A stretch of DNA of 64,000 nt from assembly GCA_016617785.1 (NCBI GenBank), contig JADILM010000008.1:1488001-1552000 (forward strand), written 5' to 3'. The notes below the pieces were generated by a model. It saw only the letters and a list, made by a program, of their open reading frames with translations, had not been told where the DNA came from and did no database searches. The position numbers and the translations under genes are program-made. This DNA is from Sporobolomyces roseus (lineage: Eukaryota; Basidiomycota; Microbotryomycetes; Sporidiobolales; Sporidiobolaceae). Shown in pieces: positions 35,705 through 46,100 of the stretch; position 1 is the stretch's first letter, and each line of letters starts with the position of its first letter.

Positions 35705-37211
35705 ATGGGTGGTGGTGATCTCAATATGAAGAAGTGTAAGCTGCCCTCTGCTATGGGTACGGCCGCGTGGTTGCTGATTTGACGCCTCTCTCGTTTCTCC
35801 CTTCCCTTTTGAATAGCGTGGCACACGGGGACGTTTCAGAATCAAGTAAGCTCTTTTCAGTATCACTTCGAGGAATACATAGCTAATTGGAGATTGTTTG
35901 AATAGGAACGAGTTTGGAAGAAAGAACAAGAAGCCTTGACGGAGAGAAAGAAACTCCAACAACTCCAGAAGGAACTCGAGCAAGAACGGGCAGTCCAGGA
36001 ACTGCAGAGGTTACAGGCAGAATCAGGAGGTGGAAGGAGAGAAGAACGAGTTGAATGGTTATATGCAGCTCCAGCTGAAGGAAACGGTCCGAATGCTGAG
36101 GAATTGGAACAATATTTGCTCGGTAAGAAACGAGTAGACAAGCTACTCAAGGGAAACGAGGAGAAGGTGAGCCACTCCCCTCCAAGTCAAGCTTGAGCGA
36201 AGCTGACAATAAGACCTTGCTTCGTAGTTGATGGCAGAGACGAATGCCTCGAATGCTCCTGGAGGATCCTTCACTGCTTCGACTACCGCCAACACCGCTC
36301 GAGACACCGCTGCCAAGATTCGAGAAGATCCGTTACTCGCCATCAAACGACAAGAGCAACTCCAATATGAGAAAATGTTGAAAGATCCGAAACGGCTGAA
36401 GGAGTTACGAGCTGCGAAAGAGGGAAGGCTTACGAATGGTGCTAGTAGCGGCGGAAGTGAGAGTAAGGAGGAGAGAAGAGCTAGGAGGGATGCGAAGAGG
36501 GCAGAAAGGGATGAGAGGCATCGTGAGCAGGAAAGAGATGGAGAGAAGCGAAAGGAGAGACGCTCGAGGGAAGATGGGCTTGATGATGACAGGCATTACA
36601 AGAGTAGGAGAAGGTCAAGATCTAGATCTCGGTCACCGAGGAGACGAGATGAGGAGGAACGTCGCCCAACTTCGAGATACGATGATCGACCCTCTCATTC
36701 CTCTTCGTCACATCGTGACTCTGGACGTTCAAGATATGATGACCGACCTGCCCCTCCTTCACGACACTATGACGACGATCGCCGACGTTCTCCACCTCCC
36801 CGTCGCGCTTCCCCTCCTCCCCCTCCTCGATCCAACCGACCTTACGAAAGACCGCAACAAAACGGCCATTCTCACTCTCACTCTCGACCTCCAGCTCCCG
36901 CTCCTGCCGCACCAACAGAAGAACAAGAAGCAGCTCGCAAAGCAGCACTCGAAGCTCGTTTAGCAGCTATGCAATCTTCCGCCGCTTCCCTTTCGAGTTC
37001 TCGCGCAACTCGTCTCTCTGCGATCGAAGCAGTCGAAGCTGCGGAGAAGGAGAAAGAGGATAGGGCATTAAGGGAGAGGGGTAGAGCTGGAGACGGGACT
37101 GGACCGAGATTCATGAGGGACGTAGAGAAAGGAGTCTTTTCGGGTCAAGGAGGAGTCGGTGAAAGGATCAAGAGGAGCGGGAAAGTTGGGATGGTGGGTG
37201 ATAGGGATTAA
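35705..37211 (+). CDS. CWC25: Pre-mRNA splicing factor Cwc25
   Basis: Spliceosome protein that promotes the first catalytic step. ATG 35705 opens [20 protein letters not shown], joined across two small introns to the CIR-N type motif [20 protein letters not shown] and the coiled coil [15 protein letters not shown], then [20 protein letters not shown]. The second half has [21 protein letters not shown], followed by an RS/RD-rich region (about 36480-36840) with [13 protein letters not shown], and the family-typical end [20 protein letters not shown]. Length (about 420 residues) is somewhat more than yeast, as in other basidiomycetes. The intron-rich gene itself depends on the splicing machinery it serves. 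Confidence 0.92.
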
Positions 37212-37558
37212 CCATACTTCCATGTTGCACCTTCAGCTATGTTTCTCCTGCTGCTCAATCTAGCAAGATTCGTTCCAGCGTTCCTGGACCTAGCTAGAGT
37301 AGAGCAGGAAACGAGTCAGCCATTCGTCTCTCTCCACGGGGAAGTTTCGCAGTCTCACCTTCCGTCTCTGACATTGCTATCAGGGCGTGCTGCTCCGGCT
37401 AGCTCAGCGTTGTCTTCAGCCTCGTCGTGAGCTGGAGTACAGGGGAAAGTCAGAGACCATTTCGTCAGATTGGAAGTCAACTTTGTGTTTCACTCACGAA
37501 GACGTCGAAGGCTCGAGCAAAGACCATAAGTCTGTCTCCTTCCGTCGCTTGAGACGCC
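37212..37558. other. Convergent 3' region between CWC25 and LTO1
   Basis: About 350 bases with no supported gene. On the minus strand an alternative last exon for LTO1 could lie at about 37490-37555 (see the LTO1 finding). Confidence 0.4.
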
Positions 37559-38220
37559 TTAAAGACTCATTCCCATCTGTTTCAAATCCGTTCCTTCTCC
37601 TTGAGTCGATGCTCCCGCTGAACTGACTGCCATTCTCGACCTGATCCCAAGAGTAGCACAGACTGTCTTGTACTTTGATCGTAGAGTCGACAACTGGGCG
37701 GTAATGTCGAGATCTTGTGATTCAGAGGCGGATTCGAGAAGAGTAGAATCGTTTGAAGAAGGAAATGCGGAGGCTAGAGCGAGGATTTGATCGAGAGATT
37801 GCATAGACCTGTCGATACGAGTAATGCCGACAGTTAGCGGGCTTTCTAGCTCGAGCAGAGAGGAATTGAGGGAGCTTACCTAGTTGATTCCTTTCCCTGC
37901 CTCTTTAGAATGACTTTCCACAACCTCGCAACTCCTTGATAGTATCCAATCTCTTCCCATAGCTCCCAACTCTTCTCTCTGCCCAACTCCCTGCCCTCGA
38001 ACAACCCATGTAGCTCTCCATGAGGGAAACCAGAATTCCAACCTGTTGAATAAAATTGAGTTTCGAGGTCGAGGAGTGAATCGAATTCGCCCGTGTGAGA
38101 TTGATGGGTGTCCATATCTGATGCTGCGAGAGGCTGAGCGAGGTCTTTCCAGGTCGGAGTGAAGTCAAAGAGGTCAAAAGTTGAAATTCGCTTGATCTGT
38201 CCCAGGTTATGTTCCTCCAT
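37559..38220 (-). CDS. LTO1: Lto1/ORAOV1-like adaptor for Fe-S cluster insertion into Rli1
   Basis: With Yae1, Lto1 bridges the ABC protein Rli1 to the cytosolic iron-sulfur targeting complex (family knowledge). The ATG is at 38220. The diagnostic deca-GX3 region is clear: LLDLETQFYSTGWNSGFPHG then ELHGLFEGRELGREK, with glycines every fourth residue, followed by SWELWEEIGYYQGVARLWK. One intron (about 37806-37879) separates this from a second exon with SMQSLDQILALASAFP and DLDITAQLSTLRSKYKTV, ending GMSL at 37559. Length is about 195 residues. In yeast the C-terminal Trp contacts the targeting complex; the simplest model here lacks it. The gene is divergent from the FHA kinase with only 43 bases between ATGs. 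Confidence 0.82.
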
Positions 38221-38263
38221 TTCACTCCTAACTTCGCTTCCACCGCTCTACTACTTAACAAAG
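38221..38263. promoter_or_regulatory. 43-base divergent gap, LTO1 / FHA kinase
   Basis: The two ATG codons (38220 minus, 38264 plus) are only 43 bases apart. Promoters or 5' leaders must overlap the neighbouring gene. Confidence 0.5.
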
Positions 38264-40729
38264 ATGCTAGTCAACCCTCGCAAGCGTGTCCTAGTCACTT
38301 CTTCGCTCCTTTCTCCCTCTGCTTCTGTTTCGATTCCTCGCCTCGCTCCTGCTCTCGTCAAGCGTCACAAAGCTGCCTACGACCCTTCAGAGTTGCCTCC
38401 AGCTACTGCGAAAGAATGTGCGAGACTCGTCACCCTGGATCCTCAATACGGAAAACGAGGTGAGTCGAATTCAATCACTCTTCGCTCGCTCCGTTATTCT
38501 GCTTGCTTAGTTCAGCCCGAATGTGCGACAGCTCTCATTGTACAGCTCGACAAACCTTTCTTTATCGGTCGATCAGCAAGCAGTGACTATCGCATTCAAG
38601 AATCATCTGTTTCAAACAAGCATGCTCGAATCTACGCGGTTTGGCCCTCTTCTCTCGCCTCGGTTGAACACATTGACGCTCACTACAGACGTGGGTATCC
38701 TATGCTAGCTTGTGGCTGATACCGGCGAAGTATTGGTTTGTCTCGAAGATTTATCAGCAAATGGAACTCTGTACAACGATCGCAAAGTCTCGAAAGCTAC
38801 CGTCATCCTCTGCGAAGGAGATAGAATCGAGTATGACTCTTCCTCCCTGTTGCTCCCTGATGCACCAACTCGTCTGAATCGTCTGAATCGTCTAGGATCG
38901 GTGGACAAGTTTTCCGCTTCTATCAAACTACTTCCACCTCTCCAGCTGTCGTGACTGTATCAGAACAAGATTCTCCAGCTATCGTCAAGACACCTCCTAA
39001 GATCGGCAACTACCTCATCTTACCTCATACGATCGGATCTGGTGCATTCGCAACAGTGTGGCTCGCTCTCAATATCAAGGTGATTTATCTGCTATCGCTT
39101 CGGTCTCCACGCCTACTAGCTGATGTACTTGAAGAGAGTGAGATAGACGTTGAAGCAAGTCGCTTGCAAGAGGATGAGTAGGAAAGTTGTCGGAGAGAAG
39201 AGTTTGCACAACGTTCGACGCGAGATCGATATACTCAAGAGAGCCACTCACGTGCGTCTCTCGCCCTGTAGGCTGCACTTACAAGCGGAACTCGCCGTTG
39301 ACTGTTTCTTTCTCTACACTTAGCCCAACATCAACAAGATCGAAGATGTCGAGGTTTCGGACGATTCAGTGTCAGTCTTTAGCATCGTCTTCTTCTTCAT
39401 TCCCCGCATCGAGCCTGACACACATTATGCATGTCATTAGACACATCTTCCTTGAGCTGTCCGTATCCTTTACATGCCTTGTTCTCCGCGTGGCTCAAGA
39501 AAGCTTGATTTCGCAGAGTTTCTGGAGGAGACCTTTTCTCGTTCCTCGTCAAAAGAGGTCGTCTCGACGCACCACAAGGTACGGCAAGTCCCGCTCATAA
39601 GTTGTACTAGTATCAGGGCGTACTAATGGCAACGTATAGGACGACAGCGAAATGGATCTTGTATCAAATGCTTCACGCCTTAATCTACCTCCATGAAGAG
39701 GTCAACGTTGCGCATCGAGATATCAAGGTGAGTCGCGCTGTTTCTGTGAAACCGGTCCGACTGCGCAGATCGTTCCATGCCTTGCGAAACTTCTTCCAAA
39801 CCGCTCGAAGCTCGAGCAGGAAAATACTGACTACTTCGCTTTCTGATCATACATAGCTCGAGAACGTACTCCTCTGTGGTGCCGGGTCGTTCCCCAAGAT
39901 TCAGCTCGCAGATTTCGGACAAGCGACCGTCGCAGATCGCGATTTTCAATCTCTCAAAGGTTCGTTTTCAGTTTGAACCCTGCAGTCTGAGCGAAACTGA
40001 GCGAGACGAGCGATCGTCTGATTCCTTCGTGAACCTGAACAGGAACTCTCAGCTACATGGCTCCTGAGCAATTGATTGGGTGGACGAGACGAGAAGGTGA
40101 GCTCAGCTTCGCAACCTACCGACTCTGACTCGGACAAGACGCCAGTTCTGATCCCTCGACGTCGACAGGTTACGACGGCAAGACCGCCGACATGTGGTCT
40201 ACAGTTGCGTTTGGATTCTCGCTTCTCACTCGTCTCTACCTCGTCCTCCCGTCTCTGTCTGCAGCTTACCTCGGTCTTTCTCCTCGACGTCGCTACAGGG
40301 GATCGTCCTATCTTTCCTCCTCACTGGAACCCATCCTTTCGAACCGCTTTCTTCACAATCCTCGAGTCTCGCTTACAGCAATTCGATTTTCGGCGACACT
40401 GCATCTGGAGAGTTCGAGCAGAACTCGATTGAACAGAGGTTGTGCTTGAGTGTCGTCAAGGGAGACGTCGGTTTACCTCGAATGCAATTCGGCTCGCACG
40501 ATTTCGATGGCAAGAAGAATCTTTCTCTCTCTCTATCTTTCGATCTGGTTGACTGAAACTCGACGATCATGTGTCAACAGTCAGGAGCTTGTTGAGCTGT
40601 TTGTTGAACCCTGATCCTGCTACGAGAAGCTCGTCGAGGAGGGCGATCGGGAGCAGCTGGTTCAAGGCGAGCGCTCGAGAGTTGACCGAGTTATATGAGC
40701 GAGTCGTAGGCATTCACGTCGTAGTATGA
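38264..40729 (+). CDS. FHA-domain Ser/Thr protein kinase, Chk2/Rad53/Mek1 family
   Basis: Checkpoint-type kinase. ATG 38264. The N-terminal FHA domain reads KPFFIGRSASSDYRIQ, SSVSNKHARIYA, then after an intron VCLEDLSANGTLYNDRK; it should bind phosphothreonine. The kinase domain has GNYLILPHTIGSGAFATVWL (glycine loop), QVACKRMSRK (catalytic Lys), VSGGDLFSFLVKRGRLDAPQ, HALIYLHEEVNVAHRDIKLE (catalytic Asp), IQLADFGQA (metal Asp), GTLSYMAPEQL, TADMWSTGIVLSFLLTGTHPFEP and LLSCLLNPDPATRSSSRRA. About eleven introns. One near 40511-40580 seems to use a GC donor. The junction between 39575 and 39639 does not close in frame with an ordinary donor. With only one FHA domain it is closer in plan to Chk2, Cds1 or Mek1 than to Rad53. 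Confidence 0.82.
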
Positions 40730-40845
40730 GTTACTTTCCTATAGTACTGCTTGAAAGCATGAGAAATCTCGAATTCTATAGCTACTCGAAGTTGAAGTTG
40801 CGAAATCGAATCTCTTCGTTCGCTTTCAGTTCATCACCCGGAACA

Positions 40846-43045
40846 ATGCACAGAGTTCCACCACCAGTGGCAGATACTCTTTCTTTCCCTTCAGACCGCT
40901 CTCTACTCGTCCCCAAGTTCGAATCGTACAAGTTATCGCTCCCAACCGCTTCATCTCCTTCAACTTCTTATTCCCTTTCAACACCTTTCGAGACCAAGCC
41001 ACTAGGTGATGGAGTAAGATTAGGGTTCTCGGAAGTACAGAGCAGGGCGAAACACAATCATCTAGCTGTGGGAAAGGCAGGAGAGCTAGTTTGGATCGAG
41101 AAAGATGGAAAGGTGAAAGGAGTCAAGCTGGACACAAAGGTAAGCATCCAATCAGCCGTCAATGTGGTTTAGAAACTAAGTGTGATATCCGTAGACCGCG
41201 GAACCGACCTTCTACGATATCCTCCAACTTCCTCCTTCCCCGATCTCCTCTCCTGCCTCCTCCGAAACTTCAATAGCTTCAGAATACCCAATCGCAGTCG
41301 CTTTATTCCCAACATCATGGATCATTTCAGATGGGCACCACTCGCTTCACCTTGTCGAGACCGACTCATCTAGTTTGAACGGACGGATTCTCTCGACGTT
41401 TACCATCTCTTCATCTTCCCCTCTCTCCAAGCGACCTCTACACCTCCATCGTGCCGATACAACCGGATCAGAAGCCATGGTATTACTCAGTGTAGCGAAG
41501 AAGGGTTTGAATGCTTCGAAACGTCAAGATCCGCAAGATACAGATCAACCAAAACTCGGAGTTGCCAACTCCAGGCTCCAGATCCCTTCGACAACGACAT
41601 TCGAATACTTCCAGGTTCGGATTCCGCTGAAAGGAGATGAAGGTGGACCGACAGAACTCGAGCCGGAATGGACTGTCAAGGGTGACGATCTGCCTGCTTT
41701 CGTTCAATTCGATTCCGCAAAGGAGAGATACGCCGTCGCCTCGTCGTCACCACTCACTTCGATATCAACTACACCTTCTCCAACTCAACTGCCTCAGACA
41801 GCTAACGACAAGGAGATGACCGAATTAGAAGGAACCGATCCCGCTCACCTGCCCTCCGATTCGAACTCGAACCCCAAACCTCCTCCCTTCTCTTGGACAC
41901 AAGATAAAGAGTCACTCACCGTTGCCTTCCCAATACCCTCTGCTACACCAACTTCCTCCATTCGTATCACTTTCTCTCGCCTCTACCTCACCCTTCACAT
42001 CGCGTCTCCCTCGGCCGCACTCTCGAATTCGATTCCAAACTTCGCCTTACCGCGCGTCAGCCACAAGAGATGGTGGGGAGAAATCGATCCACACACATCA
42101 GTTTGGACGTTCGATCGGGAAGCAGAGGGAAGAGATTCGAACTTCGGAATCTTGACTTTGCATCTTGAAAAGCAACACGCTGGAACCAAATGGTCAGACG
42201 TATTCGCCACGAGCTCAAGGCCAGACTCGGGTGGGAACGCGAAGATCGAAGAACTCAATGAAGAGTGGGAGTACGAAGAAGTTGCAGAAACGGTCGACCC
42301 CTCAGAATTAGCGAAGATCTCGGAAGATATGGAGAAATGGACGAGAGGCATCATGGAAGGCGGAGCGTCTCATTCAAACGAAGGACTAGGTCACGGCGTA
42401 CCTACGAGTCTGATGGGAGACGAGATGGATGTCGAAGTTGATGCAGAAACGGGGAGAAGTATCGTCATCAGCTGGATCGAGGGAGGACAAAAGGGGGATG
42501 GAGGAACACAGCAAGAACCGAGAATCATCACACCCCACTCCAGTCTACCTTACTCTCTCCTTTCGACTTCCCTTCCCTTCGCCTGTTCATCATCTTCCCC
42601 TTCCTCCGTCGACTCGTCGATCACTATCAAACACGATGTCGACGGCCTCCTGTTCAGACCTCCCTCCAACTCATCTCCAGCATCGAAGCCGTATCAGTGG
42701 ACGCACGCCTCGACGTTCCCTGCTCTCGCTTTCGTTCTCGCCACGAAACGCGATACGAGATTCGTCTATCACCATCTCGATAAATTTGCTCTCGCTTTCG
42801 ACTCTTCCGCTCTCCTCCCCTCTTCCACTTCATCAGTAACGAATAAATTCAGAGACGGAGCAGGGAACTTGTTCGCGTACTTCACGCCCAGACCGCAGGA
42901 GAACAAGGGAAAACAGATGGTCTTGAGAGTGGGAGATGGAGGAAGCGGGTCGATCATGGGAGTTGCGGGAATCGAGCTTGAAGAAGGCGAGATCGCTGTT
43001 GTAGCTCTATGCGAGAGGGAACTCGTCATCTCGCGACTGCAATGA
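40846..43045 (+). CDS. NudC-domain-containing protein (NUDCD1-like)
   Basis: Probable Hsp90-linked cochaperone-type protein with a CS/p23-like domain. The ATG at 40846 begins MHRVPPPVADTLSFPSDRSL. One intron (about 41141-41192) joins KLDTK to TAEPTFYDILQLPP. The CS-type beta sandwich lies at about 41890-42290: FSWTQDKESLTVAFPI, RITFSRLYLTLHI, RWWGEIDPHTSVWTFDRE and LTLHLEKQHAGTKWSDVFA. Further beta-rich blocks are present before and after it (for example FLVLATKRDTR-like and VYHHLDKFALAFD regions), as in human NUDCD1. A basidiomycete-typical low-complexity insert separates the N-terminal part. The gene ends at 43045, 137 bases before the stop of the opposite SET gene. Confidence 0.78.
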
Positions 43046-43182
43046 GGTCCTTGCGAAACGACTCAAAAGGTGCGAAAGTTGCAAGGGGGAGATCGATAAA
43101 CGACAAACGATTACAACGACATGAAAAACTGGAAAACCCCTGAAGAGACGAAGAAAAGCTAAAGGAAGATAGAGAGCTAGCC

Positions 43183-46100
43183 TCAAAAAAAGACCTTGTT
43201 GTAGAAGATTTCGGAGTCTGGGTCGTCCAGTGCGAACATGACTCCACGACAGAACTTGCTGTCACCTGAATCGTGTTGTTGGAGGGTCAGCTGGCATCCG
43301 GTGAACGAGAGAATGATTCGATTCGAATACTCACAATAACAGCGGAAAAGTTTCGGTTGCTCTTCACGAAGCTTGTTCGCGCAGTCTCGCCACGCTCGTG
43401 CCGAAAGACCGACTTCTCTCGAATCGGGATCCGTCTCGGAGAAGTAGGAGATTGTGATCTCTTCGCCAGGCTGCAGGCAGAACGAAAAGAATTCGTTAGC
43501 TCACAAACTCGCCAGATCGAGTGACGGAGCAAAGCTGACCTGAATATCTGTTCGAGCGACGTACACCCAAAGAGGTCGAGTGATATCGCTATCATCGACA
43601 TAGACAGCTCTGGGCACCACGTTGAAACCTTGACAAACGTGATTTGCGAATCGGGTCCACTGCCGCCGATCAAGTAATCAGTTGACTCTTCTCACAGTAG
43701 GTCGATATATCAACTCACATTACCGTAGGAAAAAGCGTCAACGCTGTAGATGGATTGGAACGTGTCGTCGTCCGTTTTGATTTCCTCGCTTGCTCCCGAC
43801 TTGGGTCCTTCGACCGGGAGTTTAGCCTTAGCTTTTCCCTTGCCCTTGGATTTGCCGTGTCGGGTTGATTTGATAGCAGTCTGGAGCGCGGGTCGATGAG
43901 GAGCATCGGTCGACGAAATGATCATCTTGTCAGCGTCAGCTTTTGGAGCGAGAGCTTTGTAATCTTCTCCGACTACCCAGAGATGTCGCTGTTAGCTCAA
44001 GAGTATCCCGAGAAGAGAAGAAAACTCACTCGTCCAGATGTCGAGGGAGTAGGTGTAACATCGTTTCGTCTTGCTATAAACTAGCTCCTCGCGCTCCGCG
44101 ATCATGGGTGTCGTAGCAAGCTCGCCTGGATAGTTCAGCAGTATTAGCAATATTGTCTCGAAGGCTAAGGATGTTGTTCACGCTCACCTGCGTAAACGCC
44201 AAGGGGTTCTCCTCGCTTAATGACTCGTTGGCGATAATTACCGTTGACAGGATCATCCGTATACGAAGTAGGGTTCCTGACAGCTGTAGAGAGCGATATA
44301 TCAGTACTTGACACTTCGAAGATGTCGTTGTTGAACAGGTTTCGACTTACCCCAGCCTTTCGAACCGGTATGAAAGATGTCCACTGAAATCGCTTTTCGG
44401 TTTCCGATGACTCGGTTGATGCACTCTGGACCACATCCACACTGAGAGTTGCACTCGCTGCGAGACGAGATAGCGCTAAGTGAGTGACGACGAAGCAGAG
44501 GCAGAATGGAATTGAGATGAACGCACATGATCGGATCGTTCATTTCGAAAACCCTCGAATCGAGAATTCCATTTGAATCGTAAGCAAAGTCTTGATGCTC
44601 GGATCTGACCGCTCCTCCGGCTCGTCTCTTGGAAGCCATGATTTGTCTCTTCCTACAAGCGCATCCCCCTCGATTGCGAGGATCACCGCAATTTCCAATA
44701 CAACCGCAACCGGGAGCTTGTTTCGGTAGGATACCATCGACGTAAACGACGCGATTGGTGTAGCAGATTTCGAAGGGTGGAGAGGACCAGTCGGTAGGTT
44801 TCGCTGATTCGAGAGGACAAATTCGAATCGAAGGTTGGAGATCTCGAGGGAACTCTTTCGAGTTTGCTTCGTACACCATGTGTTCGTAGAGCGTCTTGTA
44901 GCCGTTTCTGAGCGGAGACGCTCCATCTGGATGCGCTTTCCTCCAGAGTTTCTCACTTCTCTGGACGTGCTCTTGCAGGAAACGAGGGAATTCATCGTAG
45001 AGGTCGTATGTCGGTCCACCGATCTGACGTTGATGAGGAGGAAGGAGTTGCTGCTCGAGCTTGAACTGTTTTGACGTAGAAAGCATAAGTTTTACCAAGC
45101 TGGAAAGCAGTGAACAGACTGGAGGAAGTTTACAGCTTGCTCCCTCTCCTTCGCTTCGAGAGCAGTCTCCAAATTTGTCGTATCAGCGTCACCAAGCGGA
45201 AGTGGTGCTACGATCTGTTGCGCTGAGCCATCCTCCTCCTTGGATTCGAGAGCAAGTTTCGTTCCATGTCCTCCCTGCGACGTCGGAGTAGTCGTTCCGC
45301 TCTCTATCGAGTCCTTTCCGGCTACTCTGTCGGAGTCCTTCCTTCGTGGGCGTTTAAAGCGACCTTGAATGTCTCTTCGACCGACTTGTGCTTCTCGCTT
45401 GCTTGGGAGACCATCGAAAGGCGTAAGGTCTTCGGCGTCGAGAGAAAGGCATAGTGGATCAGGAGAAGACTGTCGTGAAGAGTGAGAGAGGTTCGGAGCT
45501 TGGATAAGTGGAGCGTGAGGACGTCCACCAGTCGTCGACTTGGAAGCCCTTCGAGGGTTGTCGACAGGTTGTCCTCGGGCTCCTCCTGTTGACTTGCGAG
45601 CTTGTTTTGATTTCCGAGCGGACTTTGGTTTCTTGTTCGTCGTAGTTTGATCGGAGTTCGACTGAGGCTGAGCAGCGGAGATTGGGGCATTCGGCGATTG
45701 ATCTTGACTGACAGCGAGATCATCGCGTTCGAGACCGGCGTTGAGGATGACGGATTTGACTCGAGTATCTGGTTCGCTTTCGTCGACAGTAGTGTTTTCA
45801 TCCCTCCGGAGGTTGTCCTGCGTGACTTCGTTCGATTTTGCTTCGTTCGAGGGTCCCGCTTCTTCCTCGTCATCACTTTGTGCGAATCCTGTAGGTCGAG
45901 GCGGATTGGGGACGTTTGCTTCTTGATCAGACTCTTCCTCGTCTTCAGCGAATCCGCGAATCTGAGGCGAAACGAAGGCAGGCGGAGAAGGGGCGAGTCC
46001 TGCAGGTGTCGCATGAACAGGTTCCGCTTGTACTCCAGCTAACAATTCGCCACAATGTCAGCAATCAACCTTGAAAAATTGATGTGAGAGGAAGGGGAAG

